This document shows positions 1-8,904 of a stretch of DNA of 50,487 nt, piece by piece. Origin of the DNA: Candidatus Sulfopaludibacter sp. SbA3 (GTDB taxonomy: Bacteria > Acidobacteriota > Terriglobia > Bryobacterales > Bryobacteraceae). The stretch covers positions 1 to 50,487 of the forward strand of contig CAMDED010000041.1 in assembly GCA_945893365.1 (NCBI GenBank), given 5' to 3'. Every line of letters starts with the position of its first letter. The first letter of the stretch is position 1. A program made the position numbers and the translations under genes. Below the pieces are notes generated by a model. The model made no database searches and had not been told where the DNA came from. It saw only the letters and a list, made by a program, of their open reading frames with translations.

Positions 1-191
1 GGTTTCGGCTGCCCCTTGTTGCCGTGCTTCACCCATTCCACGCATTCCGCTCCGAAGCGCTTCTTCAGCCTCTTCACCTGCCGCGTGCTCAGGTTCAGGA
101 GTCCCGCTGCCTCCCTCACTGTGATTTTTCCCGTCACCGCGTTTTCCACCACCTTTACTCGTTTCAGTTCGTTTGCTGTCAATTCGATCAC
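1..191 (-). CDS. ISNCY-family transposase, N-terminal fragment
   Basis: Reading the minus strand from a GTG at 191-189 gives 63 residues that run off the window. The sequence contains LTANELKRVKVVENAV, then VREAAGLLNLSTRQVKRLKK, then GAECVEWVKHGNKGQPKP. This is the N-terminal helix-turn-helix typical of ISNCY-family DDE transposases, which binds the element ends. No ATG lies in frame upstream before a stop, so GTG is the likely start. The catalytic domain is beyond the left edge, so activity cannot be judged. Confidence 0.75.
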   Translation of the reverse strand, partial: MIELTANELKRVKVVENAVTGKITVREAAGLLNLSTRQVKRLKKRFGAECVEWVKHGNKGQPK

Positions 192-243
192 CCTTCCATT
201 TTGAAATGGGGTGACAGAGTTTCGTTGCAGTTAAGGGGTGACA
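1..243 (-). mobile_element. Terminal part of an ISNCY-type insertion sequence
   Basis: This is one end of an insertion element cut by the window edge. It contains the start of a transposase read leftwards and, outside it, the sequence GGGGTGACA twice in the same orientation (208-216 and 235-243). The outer copy is followed by AT-rich sequence unlike the element. A repeated TGTCACCCC-type motif at the end is a familiar look for ISNCY (IS1202/ISDol1-like) elements. The outer boundary near 243 is inferred. The other end and any target duplication lie outside the window. Confidence 0.6.
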
Positions 244-314
244 TTATTATGGAGCATCTACAGGATGAGAAAAGCGCGTTGACAGCCGGATCCGAATTGA
301 CTAACGTGAGTGTG

Positions 315-572
315 ATGAACTCCAGCCGACGGCGATTGTTGCAGTCTCTTGCGCTCGCGGGTGGGTACGGCACGGCGGCTGAGGGCGCGGAGCCCGCGAT
401 CACGATCGAGGTTCTTCGCAGTGCGTCCGCGGTTCACGGAACCAATTTGAGCGACGATCGGCTGCGCGCCGTTAAGGCGATTGCCGAACGGCGCCTCCCT
501 CAACTGCGGGCCCTCCGTGATTTCGAATTCGACGACAGCGTCGCGCCAACCCAGGGAATCCTGGACAAGTGA
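315..572 (+). CDS. Small Tat-signal protein paired with an amidase
   Basis: The gene encodes an 85-residue protein. It begins MNSSRRRLLQSLALAGG, a twin-arginine (RRxLL) export signal, followed by a short charged helical domain ending FDDSVAPTQGILDK. Similar short Tat-signal proteins often sit directly upstream of amidase-signature enzymes in Acidobacteriota; I recall this association but cannot cite a named family. The stop is 17 bp before the amidase start, so the two are probably cotranscribed. An earlier in-frame ATG at 249 would place the Tat motif too far inside, so 315 is preferred. Function is unknown; it may escort or anchor the enzyme at the membrane. Confidence 0.6.
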   Translation: MNSSRRRLLQSLALAGGYGTAAEGAEPAITIEVLRSASAVHGTNLSDDRLRAVKAIAERRLPQLRALRDFEFDDSVAPTQGILDK

Positions 573-589
573 TCCTGAACAAGTGATCA

Positions 590-2008
590 ATGCCCGCTTC
601 TGAAATTCTCTTCAAGTCCGCTGCCGAGCTCGCGACATTGCTCAAATCGCGCAAGCTTTCACCGGTTGAGGTAGTGCGCGCCTGCCTGGATCGGATCGAA
701 GCCGTCAATCCGAAGGTGAATGCCTTCATCACGGTCACGGGTGAGCAGGCGCTCGAACAGGCGCGGAAAGCGGAAAAGGAGATTGCCGCCGGCCGTTATC
801 GCGGACCGCTGCACGGGGTGCCTTATGCACCCAAGGATCTGGTGGCCACCAAGGGCATCCGCACCACGAACGGCTCGCGGGTGAACTCCGACTGGATCCC
901 GGACTACGAATCCACGGTCACGGCGCGTCTCAACCAGGCTGGCGCCATCCTCATCGGCAAGCTCAACCTCCTCGAATTCGCGATGGGCAGTGGGCAGAAG
1001 GGATTGGTGGGGCCCGCCCGCAACCCGTGGGATCTCGCCTATTCTCCCTCAGGCTCCTCGAGCGGTTCCGGCACGGCGATCGCGGCGGGCATGGTTCCTC
1101 TGACAATTGGAAGCGACACCGGGGGCTCGATTAGGAATCCCGCCAAGAGTTGCGGCATCGTCGGTTTGAAGCCGACCTATGGACGGGTCAGCCTGTTCGG
1201 CGTGACCACGCTCAGTTGGACACTCGACCACGTGGGGCCCATGGCGAGAACCGTCGCCGACGTCGCGCGCATGCTCCAAGTGATCGCCGGTCCGGATCCG
1301 CGAGACCGCAATGCGGCCACTGCGCCCGTTCCCGATTACACCAAGGCTCTCACCGGCGACGTCAAAGGTTTGCGTGTCGGCGTGCCGTCCGAGTACTTTT
1401 TCGAAAATGTCCACCCCGAGACCGGCGCCGCTCTTCGCCGCGCCAACTCCCTGCTGAAGCAACTCGGGGCGGTGATGGTGGATGTCAAAGTACGCAACGC
1501 CGCTCTTTGCGGCGCCGCATCGTCGGTCATTCTCAGCTCCGAGGCCGCCGCATTCCACGAGAAGCGGCTTAAAGAGCACGGAGATCTCCTCGATCCGCTC
1601 GTTCGAGAACGTCTCGAAGCCGCGACTTTCCATTCCGCCATCGACTACATCAAGGCGCTGCGCCTCCGCACGGTCCTTATGGAGGAAATGCGGCGCGTGT
1701 TCCTCACCTGCGACGTCCTGATGCTTCCATCCGGTAACGCCGCTCCTAAACTCGACACCGAAACCGTCAAGACCGATGTTCCTCCCGATCCGCCGCCGGC
1801 GCCGCGCCCGGACACCTACAACATCGCCAACGTGACCGGGATTCCCGCCATCGTGCTGCCCTGCGGTTTCACCGCCGGCCCTCCGACCCTGCCCCTCGGT
1901 ATCCAGTTCTGCGCCAAACCTTTCAACGAAGCGACGCTCTTCCGGGTCGGCCACGCATACCAGATGGCAACGGATTGGCATAAGCGCACACCGCCTCTCC
2001 ACGGGTGA
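590..2008 (+). CDS. Amidase (GatA / amidase-signature family)
   Basis: The 472-residue protein has the amidase-signature fold from end to end. The Ser-cisSer-Lys catalytic set is visible: Lys82 in PYAPKDLVA, the Gly/Ser loop SPSGSSSGSGTA (cis-Ser near 156) and the nucleophile Ser180 in GSDTGGSIRNP. Length matches GatA-like hydrolases (450-490). A true GatA would normally sit with gatB or gatC, which are absent here, and the partner is a Tat-signal protein instead. A stand-alone amide hydrolase is therefore more likely than the tRNA amidotransferase subunit. The substrate cannot be told from sequence. The start ATG lies 17 bp after the small upstream gene. Confidence 0.9.
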   Translation: MPASEILFKSAAELATLLKSRKLSPVEVVRACLDRIEAVNPKVNAFITVTGEQALEQARKAEKEIAAGRYRGPLHGVPYAPKDLVATKGIRTTNGSRVNSDWIPDYESTVTARLNQAGAILIGKLNLLEFAMGSGQKGLVGPARNPWDLAYSPSGSSSGSGTAIAAGMVPLTIGSDTGGSIRNPAKSCGIVGLKPTYGRVSLFGVTTLSWTLDHVGPMARTVADVARMLQVIAGPDPRDRNAATAPVPDYTKALTGDVKGLRVGVPSEYFFENVHPETGAALRRANSLLKQLGAVMVDVKVRNAALCGAASSVILSSEAAAFHEKRLKEHGDLLDPLVRERLEAATFHSAIDYIKALRLRTVLMEEMRRVFLTCDVLMLPSGNAAPKLDTETVKTDVPPDPPPAPRPDTYNIANVTGIPAIVLPCGFTAGPPTLPLGIQFCAKPFNEATLFRVGHAYQMATDWHKRTPPLHG

Positions 2009-2109
2009 CTGATTCCACCTGGCAAGTCGCCCGGTTACCGCATCGTCACCGTTTCGGCACCGCCACATCACGACTCGGACCGGCCCTCGCCGGTATTCTG
2101 GACAAGTCC

Positions 2110-2731
2110 ATGAAGAACACAATCGCCACCGCAAAGCGGGACGATATGCCGGTGGACCTCGATGGCTGTCTAGTCCAGGTGAAGGCCAGCAAGGATTGGT
2201 TTGCCCGCCGGATCCTGCCGCTCTCGCTAGACCAGTTGAGATGGCGGCCGCACGTGGGCCGCTGGTCGATCGCCGAGTGCCTGGACCATCTCAACGTTTA
2301 CCCTCGCGCATTACCTTCCAAAGCTCGATGAAGCCATCGAACGGAGCAGGCGTGAAGCCAAGACGCTTCAGGAAGTCCGCAGGCTCGATCGGGCTGAGAG
2401 CGACACCCTCAGGATGCTGGAGCCGCCACCGGTTGTCCTCATTCCCGAATTGCCTACTATCGCGCCCGCCGCATGGGTCGATCCGGACTCGCTGGTGGAA
2501 CAGTTCCATGCCACTCGCGATCGCTATGCCGATACCGTCCGGCGGGCATACGGCCTGGATCTTGCGAACATTGCCGTTAACGAGCCGATCCATCCGCCAA
2601 TCCACAGCTTGGGAGGAACGTTTTTGTTTCTTGCCGTCCATGACCGGCGGCACTTCTGGCAAGCCAAGCAGGTTCGAAACACCACGGGATTTCCGCAATC
2701 TCCGCTTGGCTCAAGGAATAGGCGCCAATGA
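2110..2731 (+). pseudogene. DinB-family protein, single-base frameshift
   Basis: Two reading frames together give a DinB/YfiT-like four-helix protein of about 205 residues. The first part (2110 to about 2300) ends GRWSIAECLDHLNV, a standard DinB motif. The second frame continues ...LAHYLPKLDEAIERSRREAK and ends with GTFLFLAVHDRRHFWQAKQV, which carries the metal-ligand histidines near the C-terminus. One surplus base in the stretch around 2298-2302 (aacgtttaccctcgc) separates the halves; removing it restores a continuous protein. The gene is therefore either recently inactivated or carries a sequence error. DinB proteins are metal-dependent thiol-transferase-like enzymes; no specific role is evident. 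Confidence 0.75.
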
Positions 2732-2951
2732 CTTCCGGAGGTCGACATCGAGTTCTGCGCTGAGACGCGCTCTACCGTGGGATCGCCGCGATCGGAGGCC
2801 TGGTGTGCATGGACGTGCCCGGCATCTTCCTCGCCCGCGGTCCCCTGAGGCAATCGGGGCCGCGCCGCAGGCGGGTATAGGTTTCATCGATTGGATTTTC
2901 GCCGGGTTGCAACTGTTCGCCGTGATGAGCTTCGAGCCGTTGCCCGTTCGA

Positions 2952-3130
2952 TCACGCTGACGCTTTGAACGCGAGAGCGCCTGTCACCCGCCGGAGAAAG
3001 GACGCCTGGAGAGCGGGTTCGTCTACCAGGGTCGCGGCGACGCGCTCGGCCGCGCGCAAACTGCGGCCGCGGAACGTTTCGCTCTCCCGATGGCGTCCGA
3101 GGCTCGAGAAGGTCATCGCCTCAAACTCCA
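2952..3130 (-). pseudogene. C-terminal tail of a TPR protein (remnant)
   Basis: The minus strand encodes about 55 residues with helical TPR character (FEAMTFSSLGRHRESETF) followed by RAAERVAATLVDEPALQASF and a stop at 2952. That ending resembles the last helices of large adenylate-cyclase or kinase-linked TPR/AAA proteins of the type ...ERIAAxLxDPALRAxFL. The start is missing, and the fragment runs head-on into the truncated efflux gene at about 3100-3130. I read it as the leftover 3' end of a gene cut by the same rearrangement. Part of it is antisense to the RND coding frame, so the exact junction is uncertain. Confidence 0.5.
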
Positions 3131-6100
3131 AGGTAGCGAAAATTGAATCCATCTCGCGCAGCAACGTCTCGGTGATCATCCTTTCGATCTCCGACGAGTT
3201 GAAAGACGCGGGCCAGATCCTGGACGATATTGGAGGCCGGCTCGCCGGCGTACGAAACCTGCCCGAAGGCGCGGGTCCAATCAACTACCAGCGCGACTTC
3301 GGCGATACGGCGACTCTGCTGTTGACCGTGGCGAGTCCGAAGACGGACGGGGCGGAGATCGACGTGCGCGCCAGGAAGATCGGCGCGGCGATCCAATCCC
3401 TCCGGGAGTCGGGCAAGGGCTCGGATAGGCGTGACGATGGGCGGGCGACGCTTGTCATCTGCTTTCCTCCGCGCGAGGATTTCCGTTTAACTCGCCTCGG
3501 GGCCACGCACTTCCTCAACTACGCGAGGGCCGAGGACCCCGCGCTCGATCCGAGGCTGTTCGACGCCGAAGGCTGCGTCGGCGCCGACATGCGCGCCACG
3601 CGAAGCGATGAGGAACTCTTCAGCATACTTGACAGCTTCGTGCGTAACCGCTATCCAAAGACGAAGCGCGAACCGGACGTGTGGGCTCCTTTCGTCGTTC
3701 GGGATGTGGCGGACGTTCGCGCCAAACTGGCCGCTTCCGCCGGCGAGAGGTACAGCTATCGCGAGTTGGACCAGTTCACCGACGTCATGGAAAAGGCCCT
3801 TATGGCGACGGGGCGCAGACTGGCGTACGCTCCGCTCGTGGCGAAGGTAACGCGCTCCGGAATCCTGCCGGAGAAGGTGTACCTGCTCTATTCGCAGGAG
3901 CGGCTGGCTTCCTATGGTATTCAATCGGGATCGCTGCAGAGAATCCTGCGGGGCCGCAACCTTACCGCGGGAGGCGGAGAGTTCGACGCCGGCGGCAAGA
4001 GCGTCCTGATAACCCCGACGGGCGAGTTCCAGAGCGAGCGGGAGATCGGCGCCGTGACGGTGGGCTCAACCGCGTATGGAACGCCCCTCTACTTGCGGGA
4101 CGTCGCCGACATCGTCCGCAGCTACGACAGTCCGCCGCGCTACCTGAATTTCTATTCCTGGCGTGATGCTCAGGGCCAATGGCAGCGTTCGCGCGCGGTC
4201 ACCCTCTCCGTGCAGATGGGCGCGGGCCAGCAGATCGACAACTTCGCGCGCCAGGTGAACGCGACGTTGGACGATCTCCGCAAGAGGCTTCCCCGCGACC
4301 TGATTATCGAGCGAACGAGCGACCAGCCACGGCAGGTGGAAGAGAACATCGACCTGTTCATGATGAGCCTCTTACGAGGCCGTGGCGTTAGTGGTCTTCG
4401 TGTCGTTGATCGGCTTCTGGGAATGGCGCTCCGCGCTCCTGATGGCGCTGTCGATTCCCCTCACGCTCCTGATGACCTTTGGAATGATGATGCTTCTGGG
4501 GCTCGATCTGCAGCAGGTGTCGATCGCCGCGCTGATCATCGCGCTCGGTTTGCTGGTGGACGACCCGGTGGTAGCCGGCGACGCCATCAAGCACGAACTC
4601 GCCGCGGGACAACCGCGCAGCGTCGCGGCGTGGCTCGGTCCGAAGAAACTGGCTACGGCGATCCTCTACGCGACTGTCACCAACATCGTCGCCTACCTGC
4701 CGTCCCTCATGTTGACCGGCACGATGGGACAATTCATGTACGCTCTGCCAATCGTGATGACATGCTCGCTGGTGGCTTCGCGTATCGTATCGATGAGCTT
4801 CATCCCACTGCTCGGCTCGTATATTTTGCGCGCCCGGCAAGAACCCACTATCGAGGAACGGAGAACCAAAGGCTTCGCGGCGAAGTACTATCGGGCGGGC
4901 CAGTGGGCGATCCGTCACCGCTGGGCGGTGGTGGCCGGTGCGGCGGTCATATTTGCCGGCGGCGGCCTGGTGGGCCGGGCGATCAAGCAACAGTTTCTTC
5001 CGAAGGACCTGTCGCAGCTTGCCTACATTGATGTATTCCTGCCCGAGGACGCCTCCTTCTCTTCGACCAGCGAAATCGTGGAGCGTGTGGAGAAGATCGC
5101 GCAACAGGTGTCGGCCGAGCGGAAGGTGGTTGTGTCCTCGATATCGAGCTATGTCGGCGGCGGCGCTCCGCGCTTCTGGTACACCCTCTCTCCGGAGCCC
5201 GCGCATTCGAGCTACGCCCAGCTGGTCCTGGTGTTCGAGGACAAACACCAGACTCACGAACTGCTGCCGCACCTCCAAAAGCGCATTTCGCGTGAGATCG
5301 CGAGCGCCCGTATCGACGTGCGCCAATTGGATACCGGAAGCCCGGTCGGATTGCCGGTCGCGATCCGCATCTCCGGGGAAGACAAAGATACGCTCCGCGT
5401 GAACGCCGGCCGGGTGAAGAAGATTCTCCAGAACATCCCGTCCACCGCGCGCGCCCGGGACGATTGGGGCGAAGACCGTTTCCATGTCGAGCTGAACGTC
5501 AATGCCGACCGGGCAAACCTCGCCGGATTGACCAACCTCGACGTCGCCGGGTCTTCCTCGACGGCGATCAGCGGATCCAACGTCTCCGCTCTCCGCGAAG
5601 GCGACAAGCAGATCCCTATAACGACGCAGCTTCGCACGGAGCAGATTGCCGGCCTGCACGATCTCAGCAACCTGTATGTATACTCCGGGTCCGGCAAGCA
5701 GAAAGTGCCGCTCCGCCAGGTCGCGCGCCTGGACTACCGCTTCCGTGCCGAGGTCATCTGGCGTCTGAATCAACTCCGCACCATTACGATATCCGCCGCG
5801 CCGCGGGAAGGAGTGCTGCCCTCCGAGGTCGTGGCTGCCGCTCGTCCGGCGCTCGATTCATTGAGCCGCTCGCTGCCGCCCGGCTACAAGCTCGAGATCG
5901 GCGGCGAAGAGGAACAGCAGAAGGACGGCTTCGAAGACCTTTCGGTCGTATTGTTAACCTCGGTGGCGGCGATCTTCCTTGCGCTGACATTCCAGTTCCG
6001 CAACGCCGTCAAGCCGTTCATCGTGTTCGCGGCCGTGCCGTTCGGCGCAATCGGCGCGTTGGTGGCGATGTGGGCGATGGGCGCACCGTTCGGCTTCATG

Positions 6101-6505
6101 GGCTTCCTGGGAGTCATCAGCCTGATCGGCGTCATTGTCAGCCACATCATCGTCCTGTTCGACTTTATTGAAGAGAAGCATGCCGAAGGCGAGCCATTCG
6201 AACAGGCCGTTCTCGACGCCGGAATCATGCGCTTGCGGCCGGTGATGATCACGGTGGGCGCGACCGTATTCGGGTTGGTCCCGCTGGCCGCGCACGGCGG
6301 ACCGCTCTGGGAGCCGTTGTGCTACGCGCAGATCGGCGGTCTCACGGCGGCCACGTTTGTCACGCTGCTGCTGGTGCCGGTCTTCTACGCGATCTGCGTG
6401 TTGGATCTGAAGATCGTGAAATGGGACACGGCGCATTCCCGGCATCAGACGCACGAGCGGGCGCACGATGACCCCGGCATGGCGGGGACTGCCGTCGCGC
6501 AATGA
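3106..6505 (+). pseudogene. RND efflux transporter, 5'-truncated and frameshifted
   Basis: This encodes an AcrB/CusA-type inner-membrane proton-driven exporter related to the intact pump at 41078-44677. Homology begins at about LEKVIASNSKVAKIESIS, which matches residue ~85 of the paralogue, so the first membrane helix and start of the porter domain are missing. The first frame runs to DQPRQVEENIDLFMMSL; one extra T near 4371-4374 (gcctcttacgag) then shifts the frame, and the second frame continues EAVALVVFVSLIGFWEWRS to the normal C-terminus at 6505. The stretch 2965-3105 in the same frame is not RND-like. No adaptor or TolC gene is adjacent, so the locus is very probably dead. Confidence 0.85.
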
Positions 6506-6765
6506 GGGCAGCCTAAGTCATGAGTCGCCAGTGACCCCAGTTGTGATCGGGTTCGCAGTAGTCGCCGCGTCGGCCTTGGGCGCACGTCTAGACTAGCACC
6601 CTCAAACGCGTCGAGATTAACTATTCATCATTCTCGATCGACGCGCATTCCATACAACGTAGCCGCTGCCCGTCAGTACGTCAGTACGTCTCCGTGGCCG
6701 CCGATACGGCCAGTGGATTCAATCGGCTCGGTAATGCAGGCGAATTAACAGTTGCAGTTACTGGG
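6506..6765. other. Non-coding spacer
   Basis: I see no gene here. It contains a short direct repeat (cagtacgtcagtacgt near 6677-6692). The segment joins the broken efflux gene to the transposase remnant. Confidence 0.5.
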
Positions 6766-6948
6766 AACCGGGCTGCCGAGCCACTGGACGGCTACGGAAA
6801 AGCGCTCAAATTCATTCGCGCCACCAGCACCCAAACCGGCTTGGCTGCGACTGCCTATCCGGACCGGAAGGAGTATCCGACCGTTCTCAAACCAGACCCG
6901 CGCCCGATTTCTTCACTGCGTCTCGAACACAGTAATTTTGCCCCGACA
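6766..6948 (+). mobile_element. ISAzo13-type transposase C-terminal remnant
   Basis: About 60 codons read EPLDGYGKALKFIRATSTQT, then GLAATAYPDRKEYPTVLKPD and SSLRLEHSNFAP. This order (W/A-x-EPLxSYEKxLKFIRATxTxTGL, a Tyr/Pro turn, KPDPxQIxSLRLE) is the characteristic end of ISAzo13 (Rhodopirellula-type) DDE transposases. The expected final W-N-Y-T-I segment and everything upstream are lost, and the frame runs into antisense of arsM. It is a dead fragment. Confidence 0.65.
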
Positions 6949-7758
6949 CTAAGCGGGCTTTTTGGCGCGCACGAAGGCGCTCATGAACTTCCCGTCCACC
7001 TGAGGAGCGATTGCCTCAACGTCGATTCCTTCGCCGGCGAGGAAATCGCGCGCGTCGTCCAATTTATAGATTCGCGTCGGTTCAAGGCTGATCGATTCGA
7101 AACCCGCGGCGGCCAGCTTCGTCCGATACTCGGATTCCTCGAGAGCCCCGGCGACGCAGCCAACCCACAGGAGGACGCTGCGGCGCACCTCCGGGGGCAT
7201 CTCTCCCCTGACGACCACATCGGAAACCGCGAACCTTCCACCGGGCTTGAGCACGCGGAAAGCCTCTCTCAGGACACGGCCCTTGTCGACCGAGAGGTTG
7301 ATGACGCAATTCGAGATCACGACGTCAACCGAATTGTCGGGCAGTGGGATGTTCTCGATTTCTCCCTTGAGAAACTCAACGTTCGCGATACCGGATTTCT
7401 CCCGGTTCGCGCGGGCGAGCGAAAGCATCTCGTCGGTCATATCGAGTCCGTACGCTTTACCCGACGGGCCGACGCGTTTGGCGGATAGCAGCACGTCGAT
7501 GCCGCCTCCCGAGCCCAGATCGAGTACGGTCTCGCCCGGATTGAGGTCCGCAAGCGCGGTTGGATTGCCGCAGCCGAGCGAGGCGAGCATCGCTTCGACC
7601 GGGATCTGCCCCGCCTGCGATTCGTCGTAAAGATTCGACGTGATCGGGTCCGCGCCGCAACAACTGGATGGCGAGGATCCGCAGCACGAACTGCCTCCGG
7701 TATTGACGCGCAAGGCGGCCTGACCGTATTTTTCCTTTACCGCTTCTTTGATGTTCAT
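6949..7758 (-). CDS. arsM: Arsenite S-adenosylmethionine methyltransferase
   Basis: The 269-residue protein methylates As(III) using SAM. The Rossmann motif [13 protein letters not shown] (residues 78-90) binds SAM. Three cysteines, Cys63 (ASLGCGNP), Cys151 ([10 protein letters not shown]) and Cys201 (WVGCVAG), match the three arsenic-ligating cysteines of ArsM by spacing. Extra paired cysteines near the N-terminus (SSCCGSS, SSCCGAD) are common in this family. ATG at 7758 is chosen because AGGAG stands just upstream and the longer frame adds an Arg-rich tail unlike the family. It follows arsR on the same strand with a 158-bp gap, so expression is probably induced by arsenite release of ArsR. 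Confidence 0.92.
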   Translation of the reverse strand: MNIKEAVKEKYGQAALRVNTGGSSCCGSSPSSCCGADPITSNLYDESQAGQIPVEAMLASLGCGNPTALADLNPGETVLDLGSGGGIDVLLSAKRVGPSGKAYGLDMTDEMLSLARANREKSGIANVEFLKGEIENIPLPDNSVDVVISNCVINLSVDKGRVLREAFRVLKPGGRFAVSDVVVRGEMPPEVRRSVLLWVGCVAGALEESEYRTKLAAAGFESISLEPTRIYKLDDARDFLAGEGIDVEAIAPQVDGKFMSAFVRAKKPA

Positions 7759-7916
7759 AAATAGGCTCCTGGTTTCGATCCGATTTCGCCGCGCGCACGC
7801 CGGAAAACGGCGAGGCCTCGCTCTCATGGCGCGACACGTGCTTCGGCGGGTGCGCGAAGATGCCCGATGCCCACTGCGCGCATGGCTTCGACCGCAAGCG
7901 TCGTCTTGTCATTCCG

Positions 7917-8273
7917 TCATTTCCCGATGTGAACAATCCGCCCCGGGTCGACGGCCGAGCTGCGGGTGCAGCACTCGGCGTACAAAAACCGCAGAAGCTC
8001 GCGCAGCGATTCGGCGTTCGCCGTGTAGCGCAGGCACGTGCTTTCGCGCTTAACCACGGCCAGACCCTCGTTTTTCAGCTTGTCCAGATGATGGGACAGC
8101 GTGGATGCGGGCATGTCGAGCTCATCCTGAATTTCACCCGCGATCATTCCACCCGGGTGTGCGGCGAGCAGCAGCCGCATAATCTCCAGCCGCGCGCCGG
8201 TGCCGATCGCCGCGAACATGTCCGCGAAGCGCGCCACATCTTCCGCCGATATTCTCGATTTCCTTGCTCCCAT
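7917..8273 (-). CDS. arsR: ArsR-family arsenic-responsive repressor
   Basis: The 118-residue winged-helix repressor has recognition segment MPASTLSHHLDKLKNEG (residues 54-70). Candidate As(III) ligands are Cys80 (STCLRYT) and the vicinal pair Cys101-Cys102 (AECCTRS). A C-terminal Cys-Cys resembles ArsR variants such as that of Acidithiobacillus rather than the classical ELCVCDL type. It sits upstream of arsM, which identifies the likely target. A near-consensus promoter lies so close that the ATG at 8273 would be the first transcribed codon (leaderless). The alternative is a GTG at codon 13, preceded by a purine-rich stretch. Confidence 0.9.
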   Translation of the reverse strand: MGARKSRISAEDVARFADMFAAIGTGARLEIMRLLLAAHPGGMIAGEIQDELDMPASTLSHHLDKLKNEGLAVVKRESTCLRYTANAESLRELLRFLYAECCTRSSAVDPGRIVHIGK

Positions 8274-8279
8274 ACTTCG

Positions 8280-8308
8280 ATATTACTGGAACACTGGAAA
8301 GATGTCAA
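8280..8308 (-). promoter_or_regulatory. Sigma-70-type promoter of arsR
   Basis: Read on the minus strand, TTGACA (8308-8303), a 17-bp spacer and TAATAT (8285-8280) make a near-perfect housekeeping promoter. The predicted +1 falls at or within a base or two of the arsR ATG (8273). The spacer and flank contain repeated TTCCAGTgTTCCAGT and the short TATCGAAGTA, a plausible ArsR operator overlapping the promoter. Confidence 0.75.
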
Positions 8309-8379
8309 GAGAAAGTTTCCCGGAATCTTCGCCGCCGCCGGTTTCGCTAACGCGGCTTCCGGGCCGGGGCGCAAAGCGA

Positions 8380-8636
8380 ATGAGCGATACGGATACTCCC
8401 GGCTGGGAGGCTTCTCCCGAGGGATCGATTGCGTGGACGGACTTGACGGTGGGCGACGCGCCCGCGGTTCGGGATTTCCACAAGCAGGCGGTCGCCTTGG
8501 TGGGCGGTGGACGTCGAGAGGGAAGGCTATCGGGACTGTTGCATGCGGGAGCCGTCCACGTCACGCGCGGCAGTCGACAAGGACCTTCCGCCGGTGTGGC
8601 CGATCTTGGGGTACGCGCTCGTGCGCAGGCTCGCGC
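8380..8636 (+). pseudogene. VOC/glyoxalase-family protein, broken
   Basis: The first frame gives SIAWTDLTVGDAPAVRDFHK, the classic opening of a two-domain VOC (glyoxalase-like) protein. Around 8500 the frame shifts by one base; the new frame gives WAVDVEREGYRDCCMREP and later AAVDKDLPPVWPI, in family order (GYxDYxM ... xADLPPxW). About 15 expected residues between these are missing and the sequence ends in an unrelated stop at 8646 or before. No product is expected. The segment 8637-8904 after it shows no gene. Confidence 0.6.
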
Positions 8637-8904
8637 TCTACATTAGATAGCATCTGTCGAGGGACGAAGGGCGCGGTCTTCGAGCCGAACAGCGCGTTGC
8701 CGGTGGGACCAATTGCGGTTTCACGCCAGGGCATGTTTCAGCGGTCCACTCCGCGGGACGATTCTTTGCCGAATGCGATAGGGGAAAGACGACTCCGGAG
8801 GGCAGTCGGCGGGGAAGGCTGAATTGCGGCCGCGGACGTGGATCTCGAGCGAGATTCACAGGCCCGGAGCGGCGGCGCGCCGTCCGCAAAAACCAGCTCT
8901 CCGT

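Noticed and set aside
2735-2951. Short plus-strand hydrophobic pieces such as GIAAIGGLVCMDVPGIFLA
   Set aside because: Too short and in changing frames; no family can be named.
2965-3105. N-terminal part of the frame leading into the RND gene, as a genuine N-terminus
   Set aside because: It is Arg-rich with no membrane helix, whereas the minus strand here looks like a TPR-protein tail.
4360-4390. Programmed frameshift in the RND gene
   Set aside because: No slippery sequence or stimulatory structure is visible; the paralogue reads through without a shift; and the gene is already truncated.
6694-7488. Plus-strand frame running across arsM
   Set aside because: Only the first part (to 6948) has protein character (ISAzo13 tail); the rest is antisense to arsM.
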